Shown: positions 49,952 to 59,263, counted from the first letter of the stretch. The stretch: 64,000 bases of DNA from Rhodoplanes sp. (GCF_013377085.1 NZ_JACAAX010000028.1:1-64000), one strand, 5' to 3'. Numbers and translations: made by a program. Notes: generated by a model not told the origin, from the letters alone.

Positions 49952-50595
49952 GAGGACACTCGTGGTTTGGTCGTTGACCGGGTGGGTCGGTCGATGACCG
50001 GGCGCCCGCGTCGAGGCGCGGTGCCGAGTCGGAAGCAGACGGCCGTTTTATGGGGCGGGTCCGCAATCGCCGCATCGGTAATACACCTATGTCGTAGAGC
50101 TACGTCGTGATCGTGAGCGGGCACGAGATTCGCTCGACCGCCGGAAGGCGGCAGCGGTGTCGACGGTCGTGATTTGATCGTCGCCACGCCGAGCGACACT
50201 CGGCTCTCGAATCAATTTTGTCACAAAACAGGAAAGTTGCTCGACAGCCGATTGCACCGCAACGACGTTTCGTGTAACGCTACCGTAAGCTGATTATTAG
50301 GCCAGAGGCAACCCGTGTGCATCGCGGCAACCCCTGCAGAACAAAAGCCAAGTCGTATTGGTGCTTAATAGGCCTAGTACTTAGCGAAGTGAGCTGTTTG
50401 ATATAAGTCAACGCTGCTACACAGGGCCGCGCCTACAGGCGATCTCATGTCGCAATGCTCCTTCATTGAAAAAATACAAAACAGGGCACTGCGTCGAAAG
50501 TAAAAGTCATGCCAACGACAGTCGAGGCGCCATCCTGACCAAGTAAAACCTCCGAGAGCGCCGGAACGTCTCAAATACCTTGGGAGTGCCTGCCC
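49952..50595. other. Control region between CoA-transferase and permease operons, low GC
   Basis: About 640 bases with no gene. From 50200 to 50560 the sequence is clearly less GC-rich than the neighbours (CTGATTATTAGGCC, GTGCTTAATAGG, GAAAAAATACAAAACAGG). An inverted arm pair CGTAG/CTACG is at 50093-50104. Promoters for both operons must lie here. Confidence 0.5.
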
Positions 50596-51987
50596 ATGAG
50601 TTTCGTAATCTGTCTCGCTGCGCTCGGCTTTCTGATGTTCGTGGCCTACCGCGGCTACAGCGTCATTCTCTTCGCGCCCATCGCTGCGATGGGCGCGGTG
50701 TTGCTCACCGATCCTTCTGCAGTTCCGCCGATCTTCACCGGACTGTTCATGGAGCGGATGGTCATCTTCGTGAAGCTGTACTTCCCGGTGTTCTTGCTCG
50801 GCGCCGTCTTCGGCAAGGTCATCGAGCTCTCCGGCTTCTCGAAGTCGATCGTCTCGGCCGTGATCGGCGTGGTGGGGCGCGAGCGGGCGATGCTGTCGAT
50901 CGTCGCGGTGTGCTGCCTGCTGACCTATGGCGGCGTGTCGCTGTTCGTCGTTGTGTTTGCGGTCTATCCGTTCGCCGCCGAGATGTTCCGTCAAGGCAAC
51001 ATCCCGAAGCGGTTGATTCCCGGCACCATCGCGCTCGGCGCCTTCACGGCGACCATGGATTCGTTCCCCGGTACGCCGCAAATCCAGAACATCATCCCGA
51101 CCACCTTCTTCAAGACCACCACCTGGGCGGCCCCGTGGCTCGGCACCATCGGTGGATTGTTCATCCTGACCGTCGGCCTGATCTATCTCGACTGGCGGCG
51201 GCGGGCTGCGGCGAATGCCGGCGAAGGCTACGGCACGGGCCACATCAACGAGCCGGAGCCGATCAGCAAGGAGGCCCTGCCGAACCCGATCCTCGCGCTG
51301 ACGCCGCTGCTCCTCGTGCTGGTGGTCAACTTCATCTTCACGTCCCTGATCCCGAAATACTACGGTGCCACCAGCGAGGTTGCCCTGGTCGCCGGCACCA
51401 AGCCGATCGTCCAGCAGGTCTCGTCCGTGCTGGCGATCTGGGCCGTCGAAGGCGCGCTGGTGATCGGCATCCTGTTCGTGGTCGCGTTCGGCTGGAAGCA
51501 GGTGACGGCGAAGTTCGCCACCGGCAGCCAGCAGGCCATCGCCGGCTCGCTGCTCGCCTCGCTCAACACCGCGTCCGAATACGGCTTCGGCGCCGTCATC
51601 GCGGCGCTGCCGGGCTTCCTGGTGATCCGCGACGTCCTCACCGCGATCCCCAATCCGCTGGTCAACATCGCCGTCTCGGTGACGGTGCTGGCCGGCATCA
51701 CCGGGTCGGCCTCGGGCGGCATGTCGATCGCGCTGGCCGCGATGGCGGATCAGTTCGTCGCCATGGCCAATGCGGCGCACATCCCGCTGGAGGTGCTGCA
51801 CCGGGTCGCCTCGATGGCGTCGGGCGGCATGGACACGCTGCCGCACAACGGCGCCGTGATCACGCTGCTGAACGTCACGGGTCTCACCCATCGGCAGTCC
51901 TACAAGGACATCTTCGCCATCACGGTGATCAAGACCAGCAGTGTGTTCGTCGTGATCGCGCTGTACTATCTGACCGGCCTCGTCTGA
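50596..51987 (+). CDS. GntP-family permease, probably hydroxybutyrate/ketone-body carrier
   Basis: A 463-residue membrane protein with about 12 helices. GVVGRERAMLSIVAVCCLLT, LTYGGVSLFVVVFAVYPFA and the re-entrant-loop-like segments GITGSASGGMSIAL and ASMASGGMDTLPHNGAV are GntP/CitM-type features. The PGTPQIQN segment around 155-165 also belongs to this group. Close homologues often adjoin bdhA, and here 3-hydroxybutyrate dehydrogenase follows 258 bases downstream. Import of 3-hydroxybutyrate or acetoacetate is a context-based inference. GGGAG precedes the ATG. Confidence 0.87.
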   Translation: MSFVICLAALGFLMFVAYRGYSVILFAPIAAMGAVLLTDPSAVPPIFTGLFMERMVIFVKLYFPVFLLGAVFGKVIELSGFSKSIVSAVIGVVGRERAMLSIVAVCCLLTYGGVSLFVVVFAVYPFAAEMFRQGNIPKRLIPGTIALGAFTATMDSFPGTPQIQNIIPTTFFKTTTWAAPWLGTIGGLFILTVGLIYLDWRRRAAANAGEGYGTGHINEPEPISKEALPNPILALTPLLLVLVVNFIFTSLIPKYYGATSEVALVAGTKPIVQQVSSVLAIWAVEGALVIGILFVVAFGWKQVTAKFATGSQQAIAGSLLASLNTASEYGFGAVIAALPGFLVIRDVLTAIPNPLVNIAVSVTVLAGITGSASGGMSIALAAMADQFVAMANAAHIPLEVLHRVASMASGGMDTLPHNGAVITLLNVTGLTHRQSYKDIFAITVIKTSSVFVVIALYYLTGLV

Positions 51988-52080
51988 GCCGGACCCGCCG
52001 TGCGGCTTCGGCCGCACGGCCTTGGGGTGCGTTCGGCGAGAGTGGAATCCGGTTTTGCGTCGAAACGCGCTCTGAATGCT

Positions 52081-52138
52081 CATGGAGCGGGCGTTTTCTT
52101 CACGCGAACTGGTGTCCACGTCGCTTGAAAACGCTCTC
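52081..52138. repeat. GCGTTTTC / GAAAACGC hairpin repeat
   Basis: GGAGCGGGCGTTTTC and GAAAACGCTCTC are inverted around CGCGAACTGGTGTCCACG and TCGCTT. The layout matches a short dispersed repeat I know from Rhizobiales intergenic DNA. It lies between the permease and bdhA. Confidence 0.55.
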
Positions 52139-52245
52139 GTCGACGTCTCGGTCCCGGCGGCTCACGATAATGTGCCGCGGTGCGGTCCGGGACGCCGGCA
52201 CGCGGCCCCGCCGCCTGCCGACAACACAAGACCAAGGAGAGTCCT

Positions 52246-53028
52246 ATGTTGAAGGGTAAAGTCGCCGTCGTCACCGGCTCGACCAGCGGCATCGGGTTGG
52301 GCGTCGCCCGGGCGCTCGCTGCCAAAGGCGCCGACATCATGCTGAACGGTTTCGGCGACCCCGCCGAGATCGAGAAGATCAAGAGCGGCATCGCGGCCGA
52401 GTTCGGGGTGAAGACCGCCTACAATGGCGCCGACCTGTCGAAGCCGGCCGAGACCAAGGGGCTGATCGAGGCGGCGACCAAGGAGCTCGGCAAGGTCGAC
52501 ATCCTGGTCAACAATGCCGGCATCCAGGTGGTGTCGCCGATCCAGGACTTCCCGGACGACAAATGGGAGCTCGTGCTGGCGATCAACCTGTCGGCCGCCT
52601 TCTACGCCATCAAGGCGGTGGTGCCGCAGATGCAGGCCCGCAACTGGGGCCGCATCATCAACATCGCCTCGGTGCACGGCCTCGTCGCCTCGACCAACAA
52701 GGTCGCCTATGTGTCGGCCAAGCACGGCCTCGTCGGCCTCACCAAGGTGGTGGCGCTGGAGAATGCCGAGACCGGCGTCACCTGCAACGCGATCTGCCCC
52801 GGCTGGGTGCTGACGCCGCTGGTGCAGAAGCAGATCGACGCCTGGGCCGAGCGCGAGCACATCAGCAAGGAAGAGGCCGGCCGCAAGCTCCTCACCGAGA
52901 AGCAGCCGTCCAAGCAGTTCGTCACCCCGGCCCAGCTCGGCGAGCTCGCCGTGTTCATGTGCTCGGACGCCGCGTCCCAGCTCCGCGGCACCGCCATCAA
53001 CATGGACGGCGGTTGGTACGCCCAATAA
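52246..53028 (+). CDS. bdhA: 3-hydroxybutyrate dehydrogenase
   Basis: A 260-residue SDR enzyme oxidising D-3-hydroxybutyrate to acetoacetate with NAD. TGSTSGIG is at 10-17, NNAG at 89-92, and the active site is Ser142, Tyr155 and Lys159 (AYVSAKH). NIASVHGLVAS and CPGWVLTPLVQKQI are diagnostic of this enzyme, and the length is exactly standard. AAGGAGA before the ATG is a strong ribosome site. The terminator at 53059 ends the transcript. Confidence 0.95.
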   Translation: MLKGKVAVVTGSTSGIGLGVARALAAKGADIMLNGFGDPAEIEKIKSGIAAEFGVKTAYNGADLSKPAETKGLIEAATKELGKVDILVNNAGIQVVSPIQDFPDDKWELVLAINLSAAFYAIKAVVPQMQARNWGRIINIASVHGLVASTNKVAYVSAKHGLVGLTKVVALENAETGVTCNAICPGWVLTPLVQKQIDAWAEREHISKEEAGRKLLTEKQPSKQFVTPAQLGELAVFMCSDAASQLRGTAINMDGGWYAQ

Positions 53029-53058
53029 GGCGCCGACCTTCGATACCAAGAACATGCA

Positions 53059-53091
53059 GACGGCCGGGCTCGCCCGGCCGTCGTTTTTTTT
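53059..53091 (+). terminator. Rho-independent terminator of bdhA
   Basis: GACGGCCGGG and CCCGGCCGTC form a perfect 10-base-pair stem with a CTCG loop, followed after G by eight T residues. It is the strongest terminator in the window. Confidence 0.95.
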
Positions 53092-53112
53092 ATGTCGGGT
53101 GCGGGTGGGTCG

Positions 53113-53658
53113 TCAGCCCTGCGGCTGGCACTTGGCGGCCGAGACGGTGGCGTCGGCCATCGGCCGCAGGCCGGGCTCGGGGCTGAGCGCCCGCACCACG
53201 ATCAGGCCGGTGGCTGTCGGCGATTCGACGATCAGCCGGTCGGCCGCGGTCACGTCCTCCTCGGGCGGCAGGGCGTCGCGCTGGGCTGTGGTCATCAGGT
53301 CTAGCTCGATCTGGCGGCGGCCGGCGGCGCGGTCGTTGATCGCGTAATAGGCGACGCCGGTGCGGGTGTAGAAGGTCACCGAGGTGTAGGCTTGGCTCAC
53401 CGGCGCCGTCAGCTTGATGGCGCCGGTGCCGAGATCGTAACGGCAGACCGAGGCCGCGAAGGCCGGGTCCATGAATGGCATCGCCGCCTTCTCGGGGGTC
53501 GGCTCGGGCAGCAGCGTGAAGGTGTTGACGGGCGTCACCGGCTCGAGCCGCGTATAGGCGTCGCGGGTCGCCGCCTTGGGCAGCATCAGGATGGTGCCGA
53601 AATGCACGATGCCGCCGAGGATCACGCCGGCCAGCAGCCACAGGAGCCAGCGGATCAT
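53113..53658 (-). CDS. DUF1254 family membrane protein
   Basis: A 181-residue protein with one N-terminal helix (LLWLLAGVILGGIVHFGTIL). The mature part shows PVNTFTLLPEP, FAASVCRYDLGTGAIKLTAP and YAINDRAAGRRQIELDLM of DUF1254. Function is unknown. It is the second gene of a coupled pair: its ATG overlaps the stop of the DUF1214 gene (ATGA). Confidence 0.85.
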   Translation of the reverse strand: MIRWLLWLLAGVILGGIVHFGTILMLPKAATRDAYTRLEPVTPVNTFTLLPEPTPEKAAMPFMDPAFAASVCRYDLGTGAIKLTAPVSQAYTSVTFYTRTGVAYYAINDRAAGRRQIELDLMTTAQRDALPPEEDVTAADRLIVESPTATGLIVVRALSPEPGLRPMADATVSAAKCQPQG

Positions 53659-54248
53659 GAGCAGCCCTCCGGCACTGTGATGGAGGGCATCGGCGCCTCG
53701 CGCTCGGCCCGCGTCGCGATCCCGACCGGGGTGTCGTAGATGCGCAGCACCAGCATGTAGCGCTCGACGCCGCCGGTCGGCAGCCAGTTGCCGGGGCGTG
53801 CCCGCGGCGCCACCACGATCTCGAAGGTGCCGTCGGCCTTGCGCACCAGCTCCTGGCTGGTGAAGCCGTAGCGGCCGAGCGAGTTGGCGACCAGCGATCC
53901 GTCCGGCCGGTAGAGCGTCACCGTGAAGTAGCGCGCCTGCGGCGTGGTGCCGGCGACCCGCACCTCGCAATGTCCGTCGAGCGGGCGGCCGGCGTCGTCG
54001 CCGCGCGCAATGAAGGCGACGCCGTCGCCGAGGCCGACCGGCAGCAGGCCGTTGCGCGAGATCGAGGCGCGCGCATAGGGGTCGACATCGGCGCTGCCGG
54101 CGCGCGGATAGGCCGTCCAGGCGCCGAGCGTGACGGCGCCGAAGGCGACGCCGCGGCTCAGCGCGAGCCAAGTCGAGCCGAGCCCGATCGCCGCGGCCAC
54201 CAAGAGGGACAGAAGGGCACCGATCAGCAGCCGCACGGACGTGTCCAC
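53655..54248 (-). CDS. DUF1214 family membrane protein
   Basis: A 197-residue protein with one N-terminal helix (VRLLIGALLSLLVAAAIGLG). The conserved core RYFTVTLYRPDGSLVANSLG and GRYGFTSQELVRKADGTFEI, plus ARPGNWLPTGG, is DUF1214. DUF1254 and DUF1214 often occur as halves of one protein; here they are two overlapping genes, each with its own anchor. The start codon is GTG. Confidence 0.82.
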   Translation of the reverse strand: MDTSVRLLIGALLSLLVAAAIGLGSTWLALSRGVAFGAVTLGAWTAYPRAGSADVDPYARASISRNGLLPVGLGDGVAFIARGDDAGRPLDGHCEVRVAGTTPQARYFTVTLYRPDGSLVANSLGRYGFTSQELVRKADGTFEIVVAPRARPGNWLPTGGVERYMLVLRIYDTPVGIATRAEREAPMPSITVPEGCS

Positions 54249-54257
54249 ATCTCGTTT

Positions 54258-54400
54258 TCACCCTCCCCTGGAGGGGGAGGGTCGGGCGTCCGCGCAGCGG
54301 ACGAACGGGGTGGGGTGAAGCCGCAACCGCCGGCTTCGCCGATCACCCCCTCCCGACCGGCCTGTGGCCGGTCGACCTCCCCCCTCCAGGGGGGAGGTGA
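54258..54400. repeat. 143-base palindromic repeat with CTCCCC/GGGGAG ends
   Basis: TCACCCTCCCCTGGAGGGGG at the left and CCCCTCCAGGGGGGAGGTGA at the right are inverted over the whole length, with inner hairpins (GCGTCCGCGCAGCGGACG; GACCGGCCTGTGGCCGGTC). It lies between the DUF1214 start and the PBP1A stop region. Confidence 0.75.
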
Positions 54401-54490
54401 AAGGAAGTGACGCCGGGTGTTATCGCCGCGCGTCCCTCCGGGTCAAACGACAATTCAAGCTGCAGGGACACGAAAGAGCGCGGCGGACCT

Positions 54491-56731
54491 CTAATCCCGC
54501 CGCACCGCCGGCAGCACCTTGTCGGCTGCCGCGGTGGCGCCCGGGATCGCCGGTGCCGCTTCCGTCTGCGGGCCGAGCTTGGGCGCGGCCGCCGCGGCGG
54601 CACGCGTCGCCTCGTCCATCAGCCGCTCGATCCGCACCAGCGACTGCGCGCCCTTGCCGGTCAGCATGGCCGGGCGCGGCACGTCGTCCTTGCTCTCGGC
54701 CATGCGCGGGCCGGTCTGCGCCGGGTTCGGCGGCAGGCCCGGGATGTTCTTCAGCTCCACCCCCTGGTGGGCGTACTCCATGATGGTGTGCCACACCATG
54801 GCGGGCAACGCGCCGCCGGTCATGCGGTTGAGCGGGCTGTAGTCGTCGTTGCCGAACCACACGCCGCAGACGAAGTTGCCGGTGTAGCCGACGAACCAGG
54901 CGTCGCGATACGCATTGGTGGTGCCGGTCTTGCCGGCCGCCTTGATGCCGTTGAGGATGGCGCGGCGCGCCGTGCCCTCCTCGACGACCTTGTTCATCAT
55001 GAAGGCCATGTCGGCGGCGACCTGCGGCGACATCACCTGGCGCGGCTGCGGGCCGTCCCGGTCGAACCGCCAGATGGTCTCGCCCATGCCGGTGCGCACC
55101 TCGAGAATGGCGTGCGCCCGCACGGCCTTGCCGGCGTTCGGGAAGGTCGCATAGGCGACCGTGTGCTCGAACACCCTGACCTCGGCTGCGCCGATCGGCA
55201 GCGACGGCGTGTCGGTCAGCGGCGTCGTCAGCCCCATCGCCCGGGCGAGCGCCACGACCTTGTTGCGGCCGGCGCGGTCGTTGCCGTTGCCGACCTTGCG
55301 GGTCAGCCAGACCGCGACGGTGTTGAGCGAGCGGGTCAGCGCCGAGGTCATCGACGTGGCGCCGGAGAAGCCGCCGGAATAGTTCTTCGGGCACCAGTTG
55401 CCGACGCAGATCGGGCCGTCGATCACCTGGGAGGTCGTCTTCAGGCCGGCGATCAGGGCGCTCGCATAGACATAGGGCTTGAACGATGAGCCGGGCTGGC
55501 GCAGCGCGTCGCTCGCCCGGTTGAACTGGCTCTCGCCGTAGTCGACGCCGCCGACGATCGCCCGGATGGCGCCGTCGAGGTCGGCCACCGCGGTCGCCGC
55601 CTGCTTGGCGTGGTAGTCGCGGCCGAACTGCTTGATCGCGTCCTCGATGGCGTTCTCGGCGGTCTGCTGCAGGCCGGGGTCGAGCGCGGTGCGGACCACG
55701 AAGGCCCGCTCGGTGACCGACCGGGGCAGCCTGTCGACCAGCTTGCGCATCTCGTCGAAGGCGAAGTCGAGATAGTAGTTGGGGGCGCTCTCGTCGCGCC
55801 GGTCGATGGTCTTGGCCGGGTTGCGGCGGGCGCCGAACACTTGGCCTTCGGTCATGAAGCCGGCATCGACCAGGTTGTCGAGCACCACGTTGGCGCGGGC
55901 GCGGGCCGCCGGCAGGTTGATGTGGGGCGCGAACTTGGTCGGCGCCTTGAACAGGCCGGCCAGCATGGCCGCCTCGGGCAGGCTGACGTCGCGGGCCGAC
56001 TTGCCGAAATAGTACTGCGCTGCCGCGTCCACCCCGTAGGTGCCGCCGCCCATATAGGCGCGGTCGAGGTAGAGCTTGAGGATCTCGTTCTTGGTCAGGC
56101 GCGACTCCAGCCACATGGCCAGGAACGCCTCCTTGACCTTGCGCTCGATGGTGCGCTCGTTCGACAGGAACAGGTTCTTGGCGAGCTGCTGGGAGAGCGA
56201 CGAGCCGCCCTGCACGACGCCGCCGGCCCGCGCATTGGTGACGACCGCCCGCATGGTGCCGGGGATGTCGATGCCGAAATGCTCGTAGAAGCGCCGGTCC
56301 TCGGTGGCGAGCACGGCCTTGATCAGGTGGTCCGGGAAATCCTCGAGCGGTACCGAGTCGTTGTGCTTGATGCCGCGCGAGCCGACCTCGTTGCCGTAGC
56401 GATCGAGGAAGACCACGGCGAGCTCGGATTTCTTCAGCCAGTCCTCGTCCGAGGTCTCCTGGAAGGCGGGGACCGCCAGCGCCAGCATCAGCATCAGGCC
56501 GACGAAGCCCAGCGTCAGCGCCTCCGAGGCCGGCTCGACCAGCAGCCAGCGCCGCCAGCCGCCGACATGGAAGCGGTCCATGAACACGACGAAGCGCTCG
56601 AATACCTCGCGGCTCGCCCGGAATCCCTTGAAGATTCCGAAGTCCAGCCGCGAATCGAGGTCGAGCATGAAGCGTCGGAAGCGCTCCGCGATGGACACGC
56701 GGCGGTGGCGGTCGGGGTTGTCCTCGTCCAA
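54491..56731 (-). CDS. Penicillin-binding protein 1A (bifunctional transglycosylase/transpeptidase)
   Basis: A protein of about 746 residues building cell-wall peptidoglycan. A cytosolic N-terminus and one helix (about 72-90) precede the GT51 domain with Glu144 in ATEDRRFYEHFG and QGGSSLSQQLAKN. The transpeptidase domain carries Ser415-SFK (SxxK), SLN at 468-470 and KTG at 601-603. The Ala/Pro-rich tail is variable. The start is inferred as TTG (56731) eight bases after GAGAGGGA. A GTG at 56830 is the alternative; no ATG fits. Confidence 0.92.
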   Translation of the reverse strand: MDEDNPDRHRRVSIAERFRRFMLDLDSRLDFGIFKGFRASREVFERFVVFMDRFHVGGWRRWLLVEPASEALTLGFVGLMLMLALAVPAFQETSDEDWLKKSELAVVFLDRYGNEVGSRGIKHNDSVPLEDFPDHLIKAVLATEDRRFYEHFGIDIPGTMRAVVTNARAGGVVQGGSSLSQQLAKNLFLSNERTIERKVKEAFLAMWLESRLTKNEILKLYLDRAYMGGGTYGVDAAAQYYFGKSARDVSLPEAAMLAGLFKAPTKFAPHINLPAARARANVVLDNLVDAGFMTEGQVFGARRNPAKTIDRRDESAPNYYLDFAFDEMRKLVDRLPRSVTERAFVVRTALDPGLQQTAENAIEDAIKQFGRDYHAKQAATAVADLDGAIRAIVGGVDYGESQFNRASDALRQPGSSFKPYVYASALIAGLKTTSQVIDGPICVGNWCPKNYSGGFSGATSMTSALTRSLNTVAVWLTRKVGNGNDRAGRNKVVALARAMGLTTPLTDTPSLPIGAAEVRVFEHTVAYATFPNAGKAVRAHAILEVRTGMGETIWRFDRDGPQPRQVMSPQVAADMAFMMNKVVEEGTARRAILNGIKAAGKTGTTNAYRDAWFVGYTGNFVCGVWFGNDDYSPLNRMTGGALPAMVWHTIMEYAHQGVELKNIPGLPPNPAQTGPRMAESKDDVPRPAMLTGKGAQSLVRIERLMDEATRAAAAAAPKLGPQTEAAPAIPGATAAADKVLPAVRRD

Positions 56732-56831
56732 AGCCAGATCCCTCTCGCCCAGATCCTCGTCAGCGAACGCCTCGACGGCCGCACACGTGGCCGCGGTGCC
56801 GGACCTCGCCACTCGTCCGGACGCCGCCACC

Positions 56832-57317
56832 CGGTCCGGGACCGGGCCTCCTGGTCGGGACCCGCCGCCCGAGAGCTACGGCCGGCCCGGCGGTGCGGAT
56901 TCCGGCCATACGCCACCGCGCCGAACAGAGCGGACCCTTCAGCACCGCGTCCGGTTTATCCGAGGAAACCGGCCCGGCCAATGGCGCACCGGTCACAAAG
57001 CGAAGTAATTATGGGGGGAGTATGGCCGGGCAGGGCGCTTGCATTCCCTCTCCCGGCTTGCGGGCGAGGGAATGCACACATCGCTTGCCAGGCCTGAGAG
57101 CGTCATGCGCGGGCTTGACCCGCGCATCCCTCGAGTTTCGCAAAAAACGCTTTGTTCGCAGGATGATGGATCGCCGGGTCAAGCCCGGCGATGACGACCG
57201 TGCGTCAGGCGCACTCTTTGCCGTACCACCAGATGCTCTCGACTAAACGAGATCCATGCATCCCGCAGCGCCCGCGGCGAGAGGTGAAAGGCGGCTCCGA
57301 GGATCGGTCTCCCCGCC
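56832..57317. other. Intergenic region with a type B repeat
   Basis: About 490 bases holding the repeat at 57101-57196 and no credible gene. Confidence 0.5.
57101..57196. repeat. Type B intergenic repeat, copy 2
   Basis: The modules GCGCGGGCTTGACCCGCGC, a central CGCTTTG, and GATCGCCGGGTCAAGCCCGG match the copy at 14731-14825. Confidence 0.65.
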
Positions 57318-57626
57318 TCAATACATCGTCCGTACCGGGCCGCCGTAGAGCATCCATTTCCGCGGGTCGTAGCCCTTCGGAAATTGGCAGCGGAACGCGA
57401 CATAGTCGCCGTACCAGCGATGCACGCTCGTGATCCGGGCGGCCTTGTTGTACCGGGCGCAGTGGGTCGCGGCGATGTCGCGGTAAATGTGGGCGATTTC
57501 CGGCGACCAGGCGATGATGCCGCCGGTGTCGTTGCCCTCGAACGGGCGGGTGTCGATGACGCCGGCCGCTGCCGGCGCCGCCACGAACGGCAGCACCAGC
57601 AGGGCGGCGAGCAGGCCTTTGCGCAT
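57318..57626 (-). CDS. Small secreted protein, unknown
   Basis: A 102-residue protein with signal peptide MRKGLLAALLVLPFVAAPAA. The mature part GVIDTRPFEGNDTGGIIAWS and HIYRDIAATHCARYNKAARI, ending in CQFPKGYDPRKW, has two cysteines likely joined in the periplasm. No family was recognised. GAGGT lies before the ATG. Confidence 0.7.
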   Translation of the reverse strand: MRKGLLAALLVLPFVAAPAAAGVIDTRPFEGNDTGGIIAWSPEIAHIYRDIAATHCARYNKAARITSVHRWYGDYVAFRCQFPKGYDPRKWMLYGGPVRTMY

Positions 57627-57933
57627 CGCTGACCTCGGGGTCGCGCGGCGGCGCCGCGCCTCGTGGAATCCGCCGGCACGATCCCACGCCGGCAGGGCCC
57701 GCGGCAACCGCCCAGGGGCGGATTCCGCCACTCTGTCGCCCACCGGCAACAGAAGCGCTGCTGGCGCGGCGGCTGAACGGTCCTCCCAAAATCGTGATCG
57801 GTGTGGCGCCCTTGTGAGGCAACTTTTTAGCGTTTTGCCGGTTTTCTAGCGCACGTCGGCCGAACCGTCTTCGGGCCCGCGCCGACCAACACGACAAAAG
57901 CCGTGCCTTCAACGTGTCGCTGGGAGCGATGTC
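57627..57933. other. Intergenic region
   Basis: About 305 bases between divergent genes. Nothing recognised beyond a GGGAG ribosome site before 57934. Confidence 0.4.
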
Positions 57934-58494
57934 ATGAGTGTCCAAACGCTGCTGCGGCGGTTTGCCGTGCTGGCCGGTTTTCTTGTCGCGGCGGCTGCCG
58001 CGACCGTCGGCGGGCCCGCCGGGGCGCGTGAGAGCGACGCCTCCCCGAAGGCGTTCCTGTCCGGCATCTATCAATCCTATGTGGGCAATTCGACCCAGCG
58101 CGCGAAAGGCGTGGCGCTCGACTCGCCCGAGGCCGTGAAGCGCTACTTCTCGCATGGCCTCGCCTCGGTGATCCTCGAGGACGGTGTCGATGTCCGCCAG
58201 GCCGGCGCCGCCCTGGTGCTCGGCAGCGACCCCTTCGTCGGCCGCGAGAGCTGGGACATCGCCGACCTGTCGATCGACGTGAAGGACGCCGGGCCCGCCA
58301 AGGCGGTCGGCATCGTCAAGTTCTCGAATTTCGGCCAGCCCGAGACCGTGACGGTCGAGCTCCTCAAGGTCGGCGAGGCGTGGCGGGTGTCCGAGATCAA
58401 GTGGGGTCCGTTGACGCTGCGCGGCCTCTACAAGACCAAGTGGCAGGCCGCGGCCAAGGCGCAGGCCTCGCTCGAGCAGCCCCAGGTGAAGTGA
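57934..58494 (+). CDS. Exported DUF3828-like protein
   Basis: A 186-residue protein. A signal peptide (LLRRFAVLAGFLVAAAAATV, cleavage near AGARES) is followed by KAFLSGIYQSYVGNS, the pattern VKRYFSHGLASVILED, and a tail VGEAWRVSEIKWGPLTLRGL. This is the DUF3828 layout, a small periplasmic domain with an NTF2-like fold. Role is unknown. GGGAG before the ATG. Confidence 0.75.
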   Translation: MSVQTLLRRFAVLAGFLVAAAAATVGGPAGARESDASPKAFLSGIYQSYVGNSTQRAKGVALDSPEAVKRYFSHGLASVILEDGVDVRQAGAALVLGSDPFVGRESWDIADLSIDVKDAGPAKAVGIVKFSNFGQPETVTVELLKVGEAWRVSEIKWGPLTLRGLYKTKWQAAAKAQASLEQPQVK

Positions 58495-58759
58495 CGGCGT
58501 TGAGGCGACAGCCGACGCGCCGTTCCCGTCCCGTCCACGCCGCCCCGTGTCGTCAGCACCGGGGCGGTCTGCGTCTTGTCGGCAGGGCCGCGGCGCTCGG
58601 TCCGCTGGCTGCCCCCCTCACGCGTTCCCCCACGTGCACAACCGAGGCTTTGCGGCCGGTTCCGTTTCGCCGCAGGCGCGGCTGTCGGGCCGCTGCCGCC
58701 GGCCTATACTGACGTGACGGCCGCCGCCGGCCCGTCATGACCTTTTGGAGACGTCGTCC

Positions 58760-59170
58760 ATGGACATTCAACCGTGCGGAAGCGTGCCGTCGAAGCGGGC
58801 TCCGGCCTCCTGGTTCACCGGGACGGTGTGGCAGGATCCGGTGGTCGAGGCGCCGGCGCCCGCCCGCATCCGCTCCGCCTGGGTGCGCTTCGAGCCTTCC
58901 GCCCGCACCGCCTGGCACACCCATCCGCTCGGCCAGACCCTGGTGATCGTCTCCGGCATCGGGCGGGTGCAGACCTGGGGCGGGCCGATCCGCGCCGTGC
59001 GGGCCGGCGACGTGGTGTGGATCCCGCCGGGCGAGAAGCACTGGCACGGTGCCGCGCCCGATGTGGCGATGGAGCATCTCGCCATGCACGAGGCGGGACC
59101 CGACGGCAAGCATGTCGACTGGATGGAGCATGTGACCGACGCGGACTACGGGGCTCCGCTCGGTGCCTGA
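58760..59170 (+). CDS. Cupin domain protein
   Basis: A 136-residue single-domain cupin. Motif 1 WHTHPLGQTLVIVSGIGRVQ holds the two metal histidines and motif 2 PGEKHWHGAAP the third. RAGDVVWIPP leads into it. Related proteins are found among carboxymuconolactone-linked cupins and quercetinase-like enzymes. The reaction is unknown. The ATG with GGAG upstream was preferred to a TTG at 58745. Confidence 0.88.
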   Translation: MDIQPCGSVPSKRAPASWFTGTVWQDPVVEAPAPARIRSAWVRFEPSARTAWHTHPLGQTLVIVSGIGRVQTWGGPIRAVRAGDVVWIPPGEKHWHGAAPDVAMEHLAMHEAGPDGKHVDWMEHVTDADYGAPLGA

Positions 59171-59263
59171 GCGGCTCGCGCGAGCGCCGCGCCCGCGGCG
59201 CTCCGTTGTTGCCGCTGCTGTCTGCCCCGCCCACCAAGAAGGCTACCCACAGGGAGGACTGAC

